A DNA stretch of 64,000 bases from Actinomyces sp. B33 (GTDB taxonomy: Bacteria; Actinomycetota; Actinomycetes; Actinomycetales; Actinomycetaceae): positions 62,001 through 126,000 of the forward strand of contig NZ_JAMRYR010000006.1 in NCBI RefSeq assembly GCF_028437565.1, written 5' to 3'. The translations under genes were made by a program, and so were the position numbers. This document shows positions 53,877 to 63,794 of the stretch, one piece after another. The notes below the pieces were generated by a model. The model had not been told where the DNA came from and made no database searches. It worked only from the letters and a program-made list of their open reading frames with translations. How positions within the stretch are numbered: the stretch's first letter is position 1; each line of letters begins with the position of its first letter.

Positions 53877-56447
53877 TCAGTCGACCACGCCGACCTGGGC
53901 CAGGGCGAAGGCGAACTCCTCGGCGCGCGCCGCCCACCGGCCCTCGCGCCCCGATGGACCGCCGTGCCCGGCGACCATCTCCGTGCGCAGGACGATCGGG
54001 CGGATAAGAGGATCGGCCACCGCCGCAGCCCCCGCCTCCCGACGCTCCCCCGCCCCGGCCCAGGCGCCGACGCCCGCGCCGCCCACGGCATCCGCGCCCC
54101 CGGGCCCGCCCGCCGACCGGCGCAGCGCCCCGGACGGTCGGACCTGCCCGGCCGCCTCGCGCAGGCGCTGCACCCACTTCGTCGGCTCGACGAACTCGAC
54201 GCGCGTGTCATTGACCGACGTCGTCGCCATGACCGCCGGCAGCCGGACCCCGTCCGGCACGTTCTCATACGGCGAGTACGCCCTCATCGCGGCGAACACC
54301 TCCGGGTCCTCGATCGGATTGCCCCACTCCTCCCACTCGCCGACGGTCAACGGCAACGACGGGTCGAGGATCGTCGTCAGGGCGTCGACGAAAGGCACCC
54401 CCGCCAGGACCGCGGCGAAACGATCAGGGGCCGCGTTCGTCACCGCCCCCATGAGCAGCCCGCCGGCACTGCGCCCCTCGGCGACCAGCCGCCCGGGCGC
54501 CACCCACCCCGACGACACCAGCCAGTCGGCGACGTCGACGAAATCCGTGAACGTGTGCTCCTTGACGAGCATCTTCCCGTCCTCGTACCACGCCCGTCCC
54601 ATCTCCCCGCCGCCGCGGACGTGGGCGATCGCGTAGACGACCCCCCGCTCGATGATCGGCAGGCGCAGCGCCTCGAACTCGGGGTCGTAGCTGATCTCGT
54701 AGGAGCCGTAGCCGATCTGCCAGCCCGGATTCGTCCCGTCGGCGACGAGGTCCGCCCGGCGCACGAGGGTCACGGGGATCCGCGTGCGCCCGTCGCGGGC
54801 CGTCACCCACACGCGCTCCTCGACGACGCCGGACGGGTTCCACCCCGGGGCCTCTTGGGCCTTGAGGAGGCACCGCCGGCCGGTCGCCGGGTCGATCTGC
54901 TCGACGCGCGGCGGACGGGTCTGGGACTGGGTCTCGACGCGCAGCACCGGATCGCAGAATCGCGGCCCCGGGACGGTCTGGATCGTGCGGACCGGCAGGT
55001 CGGAGTCGACGAATCGACCCGGACCCCACAGCCCCTCCAGGTCGTCGACGGGCACGGGCCGGGAGCGCGGGCCGGCCGGCCGGGCGCGCAGCCGGTACTC
55101 GACCTGGGTCAGCGATCCCGAGCGCATCGTCAGCGCGCACAGCCCCGCCGACGCCTCGACGTCGAGGACGCGCTCGCCGGGGCCGGGGTCGCGCAGGCCG
55201 ACCCACGAGGCGGGCGGCGCGAAGGGGGCGGGCGGGACGTGACCGGGCAGGGGGTCGCCGGCGGCGCGGTCGCCCAGGGCGCGCCTCGTCGATTCGGGGC
55301 CGACGAGGGTCAGGCGGGCGTCGAGGTCGGCGGGCAGGGCGGCGGCGGCGAGCGCCCCCTCGCGGGTGCCGGCGGTGTGGACGACGAGGAGGTGGTCGCC
55401 GGCCGAGTCGACGCTCACCATGACCCCGGGGGTGGCGCCGGTGATGGGGAGGGGCCGGGCGGTCGGGGTGTCGGGCGCCCACAGCCACGCTTGTCCGCAT
55501 GTCGAGGAGGCCGAGTGGATGATGACGGCCCCGGGGTCGGAGGCGGGGGCGAGGCCGATCTCGAAGCGCTCGTCGTCCTCGACGAGGAGGAGCAGATCGT
55601 CGGCGGGATCGGCGCCGACCTCGTGCCACCAGACCTCGCAGGCCCGCCACGCGTCGTCGACGCCGATGTAGATGAAGCCGCGGGAGTCGGCGGACCAGGC
55701 CAGTCCGTAGCCGGCTCCGATGACACTCTCGTCGAGGGGCTTCCCGGTGTCGGCGTCTTGGACGACCCACGTGTGGCGCTCGTCGCCGGTGGTGTCGCGC
55801 GCCCAGGCGATGAGGCGCCCGTCGGGGCTGGGCACGAGGTCGGCGAGGCGGAAGAAGTCCTCTCCGGCGGCTTCGGCGTTCTCGTCGACGAGGAGCTGTT
55901 CGCCGGGCAGGGCGTGGTCGGGGACCGGGATCGGGGGGAGGCCGGCGGGGTCGGCGGCCGGGTCGGCGGCCGGGTCGGCGGCCGGGTCGGCGGGGACGCG
56001 GTGGTGGGTCGGGTAGGAGGAGCTTTCGGCCCAGCGGCGGAAGTACCAGTAGTCGCCGTCGCGCACGGGGACGGAGGCGTCGTCGAGGGCGGTGCGCGCC
56101 CGGGTTTCGTCGACGATCCGGGAGGCGAGGGCGCGGGTGGGGGCGCAGACGCGGTCGGCCCAGGCGTTCTCGGCGTCGAGGTGGGCGATGACTCGGGGGT
56201 CGGTCTCGTCGCGCAGCCAGTCCCATCCGTCGTCGAGTCGGTCGCCGTGGATGTCGCGGATCCGGTGGCCGAACCGGGTGGGGGCGACGGGAGGGAGGGC
56301 GTCGGCGGCGGTGGCGGGTTGTGGGGCCGACACGAGGTCGGGGGGCGAGGCGGGGGCGGGGTCGTGGGGGCGCTCGCGGGGTTCGTCGGCGGCGGTCGGG
56401 GCGACGAGGTCGGCGCGGGCGGGGCGTGGGGAGGGTCGGGTCGTCAT
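53877..56447 (-). CDS. Prolyl oligopeptidase family serine peptidase (S9, oligopeptidase B-like)
   Basis: 856 aa. Disordered N-terminus (1-50), then the S9 N-terminal segment (DPRVIAHLDAENAW), a beta-propeller (about 120-550) and the hydrolase domain. Catalytic Ser is in GRSAGGLLMG, Asp in VNDTRVEFVEPTKW and His in VAGHGG. GYGSYEISYDPEF and VRGGGEMGRAWYEDGK are oligopeptidase B signatures. A DPAA tandem repeat (DPAADPAADPAADPAG, near 155-170) interrupts the propeller entry. An Ala/Gly-rich insert separates Asp and His. Cleaves short peptides after basic residues. Flanked by inverted copies of a dispersed repeat (copies C and D). Confidence 0.93.
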   Translation of the reverse strand: MTTRPSPRPARADLVAPTAADEPRERPHDPAPASPPDLVSAPQPATAADALPPVAPTRFGHRIRDIHGDRLDDGWDWLRDETDPRVIAHLDAENAWADRVCAPTRALASRIVDETRARTALDDASVPVRDGDYWYFRRWAESSSYPTHHRVPADPAADPAADPAADPAGLPPIPVPDHALPGEQLLVDENAEAAGEDFFRLADLVPSPDGRLIAWARDTTGDERHTWVVQDADTGKPLDESVIGAGYGLAWSADSRGFIYIGVDDAWRACEVWWHEVGADPADDLLLLVEDDERFEIGLAPASDPGAVIIHSASSTCGQAWLWAPDTPTARPLPITGATPGVMVSVDSAGDHLLVVHTAGTREGALAAAALPADLDARLTLVGPESTRRALGDRAAGDPLPGHVPPAPFAPPASWVGLRDPGPGERVLDVEASAGLCALTMRSGSLTQVEYRLRARPAGPRSRPVPVDDLEGLWGPGRFVDSDLPVRTIQTVPGPRFCDPVLRVETQSQTRPPRVEQIDPATGRRCLLKAQEAPGWNPSGVVEERVWVTARDGRTRIPVTLVRRADLVADGTNPGWQIGYGSYEISYDPEFEALRLPIIERGVVYAIAHVRGGGEMGRAWYEDGKMLVKEHTFTDFVDVADWLVSSGWVAPGRLVAEGRSAGGLLMGAVTNAAPDRFAAVLAGVPFVDALTTILDPSLPLTVGEWEEWGNPIEDPEVFAAMRAYSPYENVPDGVRLPAVMATTSVNDTRVEFVEPTKWVQRLREAAGQVRPSGALRRSAGGPGGADAVGGAGVGAWAGAGERREAGAAAVADPLIRPIVLRTEMVAGHGGPSGREGRWAARAEEFAFALAQVGVVD

Positions 56448-56571
56448 GGTGTCAGAAGATACGCCACGCCGCCCGCGCGATCCCCGAGGGGCCCGCCGGC
56501 TGCGGCCGATCGGGGATGGGGTCGGCGCGGGCGGCGCGGCGGAGTGGCGGTCGGCCCATGAACCCCCGGTA

Positions 56572-56634
56572 TTTCCCCGGAAAACGAAATCCGAGGCCTG
56601 TTTTTGGTGGGAAATGTTCGTTTTCGGGGGAAAG
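56572..56634 (-). repeat. Dispersed inverted-repeat element, copy D
   Basis: Minus-strand orientation: left arm CCCCCGAAAACGAA (complement of 56617-56630), then CATTTCCCACCAAAAACAGG, right arm TTCGTTTTCCGGGG (complement of 56575-56588). The first 37 nt are identical to copy C. Begins 19 bp after the trpA stop, in the sense direction of the trp operon. Confidence 0.88.
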
Positions 56635-56652
56635 GCGAGGCCGCGGGAGGCT

Positions 56653-57504
56653 TCACCGACGAGTCGCGGCCTTCATCGACGCGACGTAGGCCGACACCTC
56701 GCGGGTCAACGCCCCCACGTCCTCGACGCGCGCCCGTCCCCCATCGCCCCCAGACGAGACGTGCCGATCGACGATCGCCGTGATCGCCGAACCCGTGATC
56801 GCCCCCGCCGCCCCGGCCGCGAGCGCATCGGCCACGTGCCCGGGCGTCGAGATGCCGAACCCCAGGAGCACCGGCGGCCCGCCGAAGCGCCGGATACTCG
56901 CCACCGCCTCGGACAGGCCGAGCGTCTGGGAGCTCCTCTCCGCCCCCGTCACCCCGTCCCGCGACACCGCGTAGACGTACCCCCGCGAACACGCCGCGAC
57001 CCTCTCCAGGGTCCGCTCGTCGGCCCTCGCCGGCGCGATGAACACCGGATCCACCCCCGCCGCCTCGGCCGCCGCGACGAAAGGAGCGCTCTCGCGCACC
57101 GGGACGTCCGGCAGGAGGACCGAATCCGCGCCCGCCCCCTCCGGGCCGAAATCGGCGTAGAAGCGATCCACCCCGCGGGCGAAGGCCACATTGCCGTAGA
57201 TCAGCATCCCGATCGGCAGATCGGGGAACTCCGCGCGGATCGCCCGCACCTGCTCGATCGCCGACGCCACATCCGCCCCGCCGCGCAGGGCCCGGGCGTG
57301 GGACGCCTGGATCGTCGGGCCGTCGGCCACCGGGTCGGAGAAGGGCACGCCGAGCTCGAGGGCGTCGGCCCCCGCGCCGACGACCGCGCGGACGACCTCC
57401 AACGAGACCTGCGGCGACGGGTCCCCCAGCATGAGGAAGGGGACGAACGCCCCCTCCCCCCTGGCCTCCAGATCGGCGAAGAGCGCGTCGTAACGGCGGC
57501 CCAT
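56653..57504 (-). CDS. trpA: Tryptophan synthase alpha subunit
   Basis: 283 aa TIM barrel that cleaves indole-3-glycerol phosphate. Catalytic Glu50 (ALELGVPFSDP) and Asp61 (VADGPTIQ) are in place, with phosphate-binding GFGIST and GAITGSAI. Shares a 1-nt gap with trpB (TGACATG). Last gene of the trp operon. Confidence 0.97.
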   Translation of the reverse strand: MGRRYDALFADLEARGEGAFVPFLMLGDPSPQVSLEVVRAVVGAGADALELGVPFSDPVADGPTIQASHARALRGGADVASAIEQVRAIRAEFPDLPIGMLIYGNVAFARGVDRFYADFGPEGAGADSVLLPDVPVRESAPFVAAAEAAGVDPVFIAPARADERTLERVAACSRGYVYAVSRDGVTGAERSSQTLGLSEAVASIRRFGGPPVLLGFGISTPGHVADALAAGAAGAITGSAITAIVDRHVSSGGDGGRARVEDVGALTREVSAYVASMKAATRR

Positions 57505-57505
57505 G

Positions 57506-58723
<1,218 letters not shown>

Positions 58724-58821
58724 GGGGTCCTTCTCGATCGGTGTGGGGTCCGGTGGGGCGGGGCGGGGCCAGTGGAGCGGGGCGGGTCCGGTGGGGGCGG
58801 CCGTCGCTCGGGTCGCCCCGG

Positions 58822-60246
58822 TCAGTCGTGGTGGCGGCGGATGACGTCGAAGGCCCGGGCGATGAGCGCGGTGTCCTTGACGCCCGGCTCCCGCTCGACC
58901 CCGGAGTTCAGGTCGACCCCGGCGGTCCCGACGCGCAGCGCGTCCGGCAGGTTGTCGGGGGAGACTCCGCCGGCCAGCAGGCACGAGGGGGCGACGTCGG
59001 CGGGGATCGTCGACCAGTCGAAGGAGGTGGCGCTGCCCCCGTCGCCGGCGTCGAGGACGAGGCGGTCGACGCGCCCGTGGAGGGCGAGGGCGGTCGCCGG
59101 CCCGTCGGGTCGGGTCATCGACACCGCCCGCCAGACCTCGCACGAGGCCCCGGCCCGGGCGAGTTCCGCGCGGGCCGCCTCGACGAGGGCGAGCTCGGCG
59201 CCGGGCCCGCCCTGGTGGGGCGCGTGCAGTTGGACGGCGTGGACGCCGGGCAGGGCGAGCCCGGCGAAGCCGCTGGTGCGCCGGGAGACGGCGACGTAGC
59301 GCAGGCCCGGCTCGTGGGCGATGATCCGCGCGGCCTCCCCCGGCGACACCCGGCGCGGCGACGACTCCTCGAAGACCAGTCCGCCGTAGACGGCTCCGGC
59401 GGCCCGCGCCGCCTGGGCGGCCGACCGGGAGGTCAGCCCGCAGACCTTGTTGTCCCCGAAGACGAGCCGTCGGACGGCCAGGTCGACGTCGTCCTGCCCG
59501 GAGAGCTGGGAGCCGACGAGGAACGCGTCGGCGTGCGCGGCGAGGGCGCGGACGACTCGGGCCGTGCGGATCCCGGACTCGGAGACGACGACGGCGTCGT
59601 CGGGGACGAGTCCGGCGAGGCGCTCCGTGCGCCCCAGGTCGATGCTCAGATCGTGCAGATCGCGGTTGTTGATGCCGATGATGCCGGCGCCCAGCGCTGC
59701 GGCGCGCGCGACCTCCTCCTCGGTGCCGGCCTCGGTGAGGACGTCCATGCCGAGGGAGTCGGCCAGGCCCGCCAGTCGCGCGTACTCGTCGTCGTCGAGG
59801 ACGGACATCATCAGGAGGATCGCGTCGGCGCCGAAGTAGCGGGCGGCCCGCACTTGGACGGGGTCGATGATGAAGTCCTTGCACAGGACGGGCAGGTGGG
59901 TCGACAGGGCGACGGTCTGGAGGTGGTCGTAGTCGCCGCCGAAGCGCTCGGGCTCGCACAGCACGGAGATCGCCGAGGCGTGGCGCGAGTAGGCGCGGGC
60001 GAGCACGCCCGGCTCGTAGTGGGGGCGGATCACTCCCAGGGACGGCGAGGCGGACTTGCACTCCATGATGAAGCGGGAGGGCCCGGTCCTCAGGGCGTCG
60101 GCGAGGGAGCGCTGCGAGCGCGGCAGGGCGTCGAGGTCGACGCCGGCGAGGCGTCGGTCGATGGCGGGCAGGTGGGTGCGTCGCCGGGCGACGATCTCGT
60201 CGAGGACGGTGGGCGGGGCGCTGGCCCGGCGCTGGTCACGCGGCAT
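58822..60246 (-). CDS. trpCF: Bifunctional indole-3-glycerol phosphate synthase / phosphoribosylanthranilate isomerase
   Basis: 474 aa: IGPS about 1-255 ([39 protein letters not shown]) and PRAI about 260-474 ([45 protein letters not shown]). Fused TrpC-TrpF is the enteric and coryneform arrangement; most actinobacteria have separate TrpC and use PriA for the isomerase step. Overlaps trpD by 11 nt. Confidence 0.96.
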   Translation of the reverse strand: MPRDQRRASAPPTVLDEIVARRRTHLPAIDRRLAGVDLDALPRSQRSLADALRTGPSRFIMECKSASPSLGVIRPHYEPGVLARAYSRHASAISVLCEPERFGGDYDHLQTVALSTHLPVLCKDFIIDPVQVRAARYFGADAILLMMSVLDDDEYARLAGLADSLGMDVLTEAGTEEEVARAAALGAGIIGINNRDLHDLSIDLGRTERLAGLVPDDAVVVSESGIRTARVVRALAAHADAFLVGSQLSGQDDVDLAVRRLVFGDNKVCGLTSRSAAQAARAAGAVYGGLVFEESSPRRVSPGEAARIIAHEPGLRYVAVSRRTSGFAGLALPGVHAVQLHAPHQGGPGAELALVEAARAELARAGASCEVWRAVSMTRPDGPATALALHGRVDRLVLDAGDGGSATSFDWSTIPADVAPSCLLAGGVSPDNLPDALRVGTAGVDLNSGVEREPGVKDTALIARAFDVIRRHHD

Positions 60247-61261
60247 AGTCGGCCTCCTCGTGGGTGCTCAGCCAGTGGGCGACGCGGCCGTCGGCGATGA
60301 GTTCGCGGGCGAGGGCGGTGCCGTCGGCGAGCCCGTCGGCCAGGCCGGCGAGGTGGAGCATGGCTCCGGCGTTGACGGCGATGGCGTCGGCGTGCGCGGG
60401 GGAGCCTTCGCCGGCGAAGACGCGTCGGATGAGCGCCGCGTTGGCGGGCCCGTCGCCGCCGGCGAGGTCGTCGAGCCGGTGCCGTCGGGCGCCGAGGTCC
60501 TCGGGGGAGACCTCGTAGGAGTCGATGACGCCGTCGCGGAGTTCCCAGATGGTGGTGGGGCCGTGGACGGCGATCTCGTCGGTGCCCGAGCCGTGGACGA
60601 CGAGGGCGCGGCTGCGCCCCAGTTCGCGCAGGACTTCGGCGATGAGCCGGCCCTGGTCGGGGTTGGCGACGCCCATGACCTGCAGTTCGGGGCGGGCGGG
60701 CGACAGGAGGGGGCCGAGGGTGTTGAAGAGGGTGGAGACCCCCAGGGCTTTGCGCACGGGTTGGACGTGGGCGATAGCCGGGTTGTAGGCGGGGGCGAAG
60801 AGGAACGTGAAGTTCGAGGCCTCGAATTGGCGCACGGCCCGGTCGGGGTCGAGGTCGAGGGGGATGCCGAGGGCTTCGAGCACGTCGGCGGAGCCGGATC
60901 GGGAGGAGACGGAGCGGTTGCCGTGCTTGACCATGCGCACGCCTCCGGCGGCGGCGACGAGGGTGGCGGCGGTGGTGATGTTGATGGTGTTCGACCGGTC
61001 GCCGCCTGTTCCGGCGGTGTCCATGAGTCCGGTGCCGGTGATGGGGAAGGGCCGTGCGGCGTCGAGGAAGGCCGTGGCGGCTCCGGTAATGTCGGCGAGG
61101 GTTTCGCCCCGGGTACGGATGGCGATGAGGAGGGCGGCGATGTGGACGTCGTCGTATTCGCCGACGGTCAGGGGGGTGAAGACGGAGACGGCCTGGTCGA
61201 GGGTGGGCGCGTCGGTGTCGAGGAAGTCCTGGAGGAGGCGGAGGGGGTGTGCGGGGGTCAT
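60236..61261 (-). CDS. trpD: Anthranilate phosphoribosyltransferase
   Basis: 341 aa. PRPP-binding DTAGTGGDRSNTINITT (about 81-97) and anthranilate-site KHGNRSVSSRSGSADVLEALG (about 112-132) are conserved. Unfused to TrpG, unlike E. coli. Starts 27 bp after trpG and overlaps trpCF. Confidence 0.97.
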   Translation of the reverse strand: MTPAHPLRLLQDFLDTDAPTLDQAVSVFTPLTVGEYDDVHIAALLIAIRTRGETLADITGAATAFLDAARPFPITGTGLMDTAGTGGDRSNTINITTAATLVAAAGGVRMVKHGNRSVSSRSGSADVLEALGIPLDLDPDRAVRQFEASNFTFLFAPAYNPAIAHVQPVRKALGVSTLFNTLGPLLSPARPELQVMGVANPDQGRLIAEVLRELGRSRALVVHGSGTDEIAVHGPTTIWELRDGVIDSYEVSPEDLGARRHRLDDLAGGDGPANAALIRRVFAGEGSPAHADAIAVNAGAMLHLAGLADGLADGTALARELIADGRVAHWLSTHEEADYAA

Positions 61262-61288
61262 GGTGGTGTGCGTTTTCTGTGAGGGGGT

Positions 61289-61927
61289 TTATGCGGGGTC
61301 GGGGGCGCACAGGGCGTCGATGCAGCGTTGGAGCATGAGGGGCCCGGTGGGGCTGAGGATGGATTCGGGGTGGAATTGCATGCCGATGGCGGTGCGGTCG
61401 AGGGTTTCGGCGGCCATGACGACGGGGCCGATGTCGGTGTCGGTGACGGCCAGGGTCCGCAGGGAGGCGGGCGCGTCGGTGCAGCCGAGGGAGTGGTATC
61501 GGGCGACGGGGATCTGGGTGCCGGGGATGTCCGGGCGGTCGGGTTCCCAGTCGGTGGCCAGGCCGTGGAAGATCGGGTGGTCGATGCCGGCGGGGGTGAG
61601 GGTCATGGGGACGGATCGGCCGTGGACGGGGCCGCAGGGGCGCACGGTGGCGCCGTGGTGTTCGAGGAGGGCTTGGAATCCCAGGCAGATGCCGAGGATG
61701 GGGATGCGGGTGATGGCGGCGGCGATGAGGTCCATCATGGAGCCGGCGTCGAGGGGGTGGCCGGGGCCGGGGGAGAGGCAGATGAGGTCGGGGTCGGCGT
61801 CGAGGATGGTGTCGACGTCGACGGTGTTGCGGAAGACGGTGGTGGGGTGGTCGGCGAGGGCGTCGACGAGGTTGTAGACGAAGGAGTCGTGGTTGTCGAG
61901 CAGGACCACGTGGGGGGTGCGTGTCAT
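61289..61927 (-). CDS. trpG: Anthranilate synthase component II (glutamine amidotransferase)
   Basis: 212 aa class I amidotransferase. Nucleophile Cys81 in GICLGFQ, oxyanion LSPGPGHP, and the His/Glu of QFHPESI complete the triad. Supplies ammonia to TrpE. Its ATG overlaps the trpE stop by 4 nt. Confidence 0.97.
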   Translation of the reverse strand: MTRTPHVVLLDNHDSFVYNLVDALADHPTTVFRNTVDVDTILDADPDLICLSPGPGHPLDAGSMMDLIAAAITRIPILGICLGFQALLEHHGATVRPCGPVHGRSVPMTLTPAGIDHPIFHGLATDWEPDRPDIPGTQIPVARYHSLGCTDAPASLRTLAVTDTDIGPVVMAAETLDRTAIGMQFHPESILSPTGPLMLQRCIDALCAPDPA

Positions 61928-63447
61928 CGGAGGACCTCGAGGGTGGCGTTGTGGGATTCGGCGATGGCGGCGAGGACGGCGTAGGCCTTGTGGAGGGTTT
62001 CGTCGGCTTCGGCTTGGGGTTGGGAGTCGCGGACGACTCCGGCGCCGGCTTGGACGATGGCGCGGCCGTGGGCGACGTAGGCGGAGCGGATGACGATGCA
62101 GGTGTCCATGGCCCCGTCGGCGCGCAGGTAGCCGATGGCTCCGCCGTAGGAGCCCCGGCGGGTTTTCTCGGTGGCGCGGATGAGCTCGGTGGCGCGCAGT
62201 TTGGGGGCTCCGGTGAGGGTGCCCATGTTCATGCAGGCGCGGTAGGCGTCGAGGGCGTCGAGACCGGCGTCGAGGGTGGCGGTGACGCGGGAGACGAGGT
62301 GCATGACGCGCGAGTAGCGGTCGACGCGCAGGAGTTCGGCGACTTTGCGGGTGCGGGGGGCGGCGACTCGGGCGAGGTCGTTGCGGGCGAGATCGACGAG
62401 CATGGTGTGCTCGGCGACTTCTTTGCGGTCGGTGCGCATGTCGAGTTCGTTGCGGATGTCGAGTTCGTGGTTGATGGCGCCGTCGGGGTCGAGTCCGCGC
62501 GGACGCGTCCCGGCGATCGGGTAGAGCTCGATCTGGCGGGTGTCGGGGGTGTATTTGAGGTTGGATTCTGGCGAGGCGCCGAAGAGCTCGTAGTCGGCGC
62601 CGCGCAGGTAGAACATGTAGGGCGAGGGGTTGGTGTCGCGCAGGCGCCGGTAGGCGGCCATGGCGTCGGGGCAGTCGAGGGAGAAGGCCCGCGAGGGGAC
62701 GACCTGGTAGACGTCGCCGGCGCGGATGTTGTCCTGGAGGTCTTCGACGTGGCGGCGGAAGTCGGCGTCGGTGATGGCGGCGCGTGCGGTGACGGTGCGG
62801 TGGGGCAGGTCGCAGGGCGGGGGCGTGGCGGGGGTGACGGCGGCTGCTGCGTCGAGGAGCTGTTGGAGGGCCCGTTCGTCGGTCCCGAGGGCTTCGAGGG
62901 TGGCGCTGCGGTGGAGGTGGTCGATGTGGAGGAGGAGCTCGGCGACGAGGAACTCGTAGTCAGGGAATCCGTTGGGGCCTTCGTCGACGTGGGGGAGGGT
63001 TTCGAAGGTTTCGAGGTAGTCGAAGGCGAATCCGCCGGCGAGGAGGGGGAGGCGGTGCCCTCGGTAGGGGGCTCGGGTCTGGAGGGCTCGCAGGATGTCG
63101 GCGGTGGAGTGGTCGCGCAGGCGGGCGCGTTCGTCGGGGGCGGTGGAGGGGGCGAATCGGTAGGTGGTGGTGTCGGGGGCGGATGAGCGGATGCGGTCGG
63201 CGAATCGTTGGTCGAGGTCGTCGAGGAGGAGGCGCCCGGTGGGGGTGAGGGCGGTGGCGGTGACGTCGTGTCCTCGGCAGGTGATGCGCAGGGCGGCGGT
63301 GAGGATGGCGAGGCAGTCGATGTTCTTCTTGGATTCGATGTCGGCGGCTTCGAGGAGGAGGGAGTTGCGGGGGGTGGCCAGGGCGTCGAAGAGGGCGGCG
63401 GCGTCGGTCGTGTAGGCGATCTGCCGTGTGGCGGTGAGGAGGGTCAT
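61924..63447 (-). CDS. trpE: Anthranilate synthase component I
   Basis: 507 aa. Chorismate-utilising domain with PSPYMFYL, GASPESNLKY, YPIAGTRPRG, DLARNDLARV, and TGAPKLRA. The N-terminal LLLEAADIESKK corresponds to the LLES tryptophan feedback element, so end-product inhibition is expected. First structural gene after the trpL leader and attenuator. Confidence 0.97.
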   Translation of the reverse strand: MTLLTATRQIAYTTDAAALFDALATPRNSLLLEAADIESKKNIDCLAILTAALRITCRGHDVTATALTPTGRLLLDDLDQRFADRIRSSAPDTTTYRFAPSTAPDERARLRDHSTADILRALQTRAPYRGHRLPLLAGGFAFDYLETFETLPHVDEGPNGFPDYEFLVAELLLHIDHLHRSATLEALGTDERALQQLLDAAAAVTPATPPPCDLPHRTVTARAAITDADFRRHVEDLQDNIRAGDVYQVVPSRAFSLDCPDAMAAYRRLRDTNPSPYMFYLRGADYELFGASPESNLKYTPDTRQIELYPIAGTRPRGLDPDGAINHELDIRNELDMRTDRKEVAEHTMLVDLARNDLARVAAPRTRKVAELLRVDRYSRVMHLVSRVTATLDAGLDALDAYRACMNMGTLTGAPKLRATELIRATEKTRRGSYGGAIGYLRADGAMDTCIVIRSAYVAHGRAIVQAGAGVVRDSQPQAEADETLHKAYAVLAAIAESHNATLEVLR

Positions 63448-63529
63448 GATGCTCTCGCAGTGCGGGGTCGAAGGCGGGCTGGTGGTGATCCGACCGCGAG
63501 CGAGGAGGCGTTGGCTGCTCAGACGCCGA

Positions 63530-63583
63530 CAGGCCCGCGTGGTGCGGGCCTGGAAGGGGGAGGATGAATCGAGGGCGGCCCGC
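63530..63583 (-). promoter_or_regulatory. trp operon attenuator
   Basis: On the minus strand, segment 1 GCGGGCC (63577-63583, 2 nt after the leader stop) and segment 3 GCGGGCC (63532-63538) are the same sequence. Both can pair with segment 2 GGCCCGC (63544-63550). The 2:3 pairing extends to a perfect 9-bp hairpin with a 5-nt loop (63530-63552). A ribosome at the leader stop would mask segment 1 and allow 2:3; stalling at the Trp codons would allow 1:2. No U-run is seen after segment 3. Confidence 0.7.
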
Positions 63584-63585
63584 GG

Positions 63586-63639
63586 TTACGCGCGCCACCA
63601 CCACTGTGCGTGGATGCGGACAGTCGATTCGGTGCTCAT
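63586..63639 (-). CDS. trpL: trp operon leader peptide (MSTESTVRIHAQWWWRA)
   Basis: 17 codons with three consecutive Trp codons two codons before the TAA stop. TATAGT lies 7 nt before the ATG, so the leader is translated from a leaderless end. Same WWWRA terminus as the leader of the second trpB. Confidence 0.88.
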   Translation of the reverse strand: MSTESTVRIHAQWWWRA

Positions 63640-63646
63640 GTCAGCG

Positions 63647-63677
63647 ACTATAGGCCAGTCGCGCTCCGGGCGCGACT
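63647..63677 (-). promoter_or_regulatory. trp operon promoter with palindrome
   Basis: -10 box TATAGT (63647-63652, minus strand), the best -10 match in the window. Immediately upstream is a perfect 8-bp inverted repeat AGTCGCGC (63657-63664) / GCGCGACT (63670-63677) with a 5-nt spacer covering the -35 position, a possible repressor operator. Confidence 0.6.
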
Positions 63678-63694
63678 CGGGAGGCGCGCGACTG

Positions 63695-63794
63695 GGTGCG
63701 GGGTCGGTGGGAGGGGACGAACGGATCGGCAGAATGAGTGATCGCATCACCCGCACCCGGTGCGGGGCCGGTGGGAGGGGACGAACGGATCGGC
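63695..63794. repeat. Two 36-bp direct repeats
   Basis: A 36-bp unit at 63695-63730 is repeated at 63759-63794 (period 64) with a single T/C difference; both end in GGACGAACGGATCGGC. Located upstream of the trp promoter. Confidence 0.85.

Noticed and set aside
53874-56561. 895-codon open frame on the plus strand
   Set aside because: Complete antisense shadow of the S9 peptidase, whose catalytic motifs are unambiguous.
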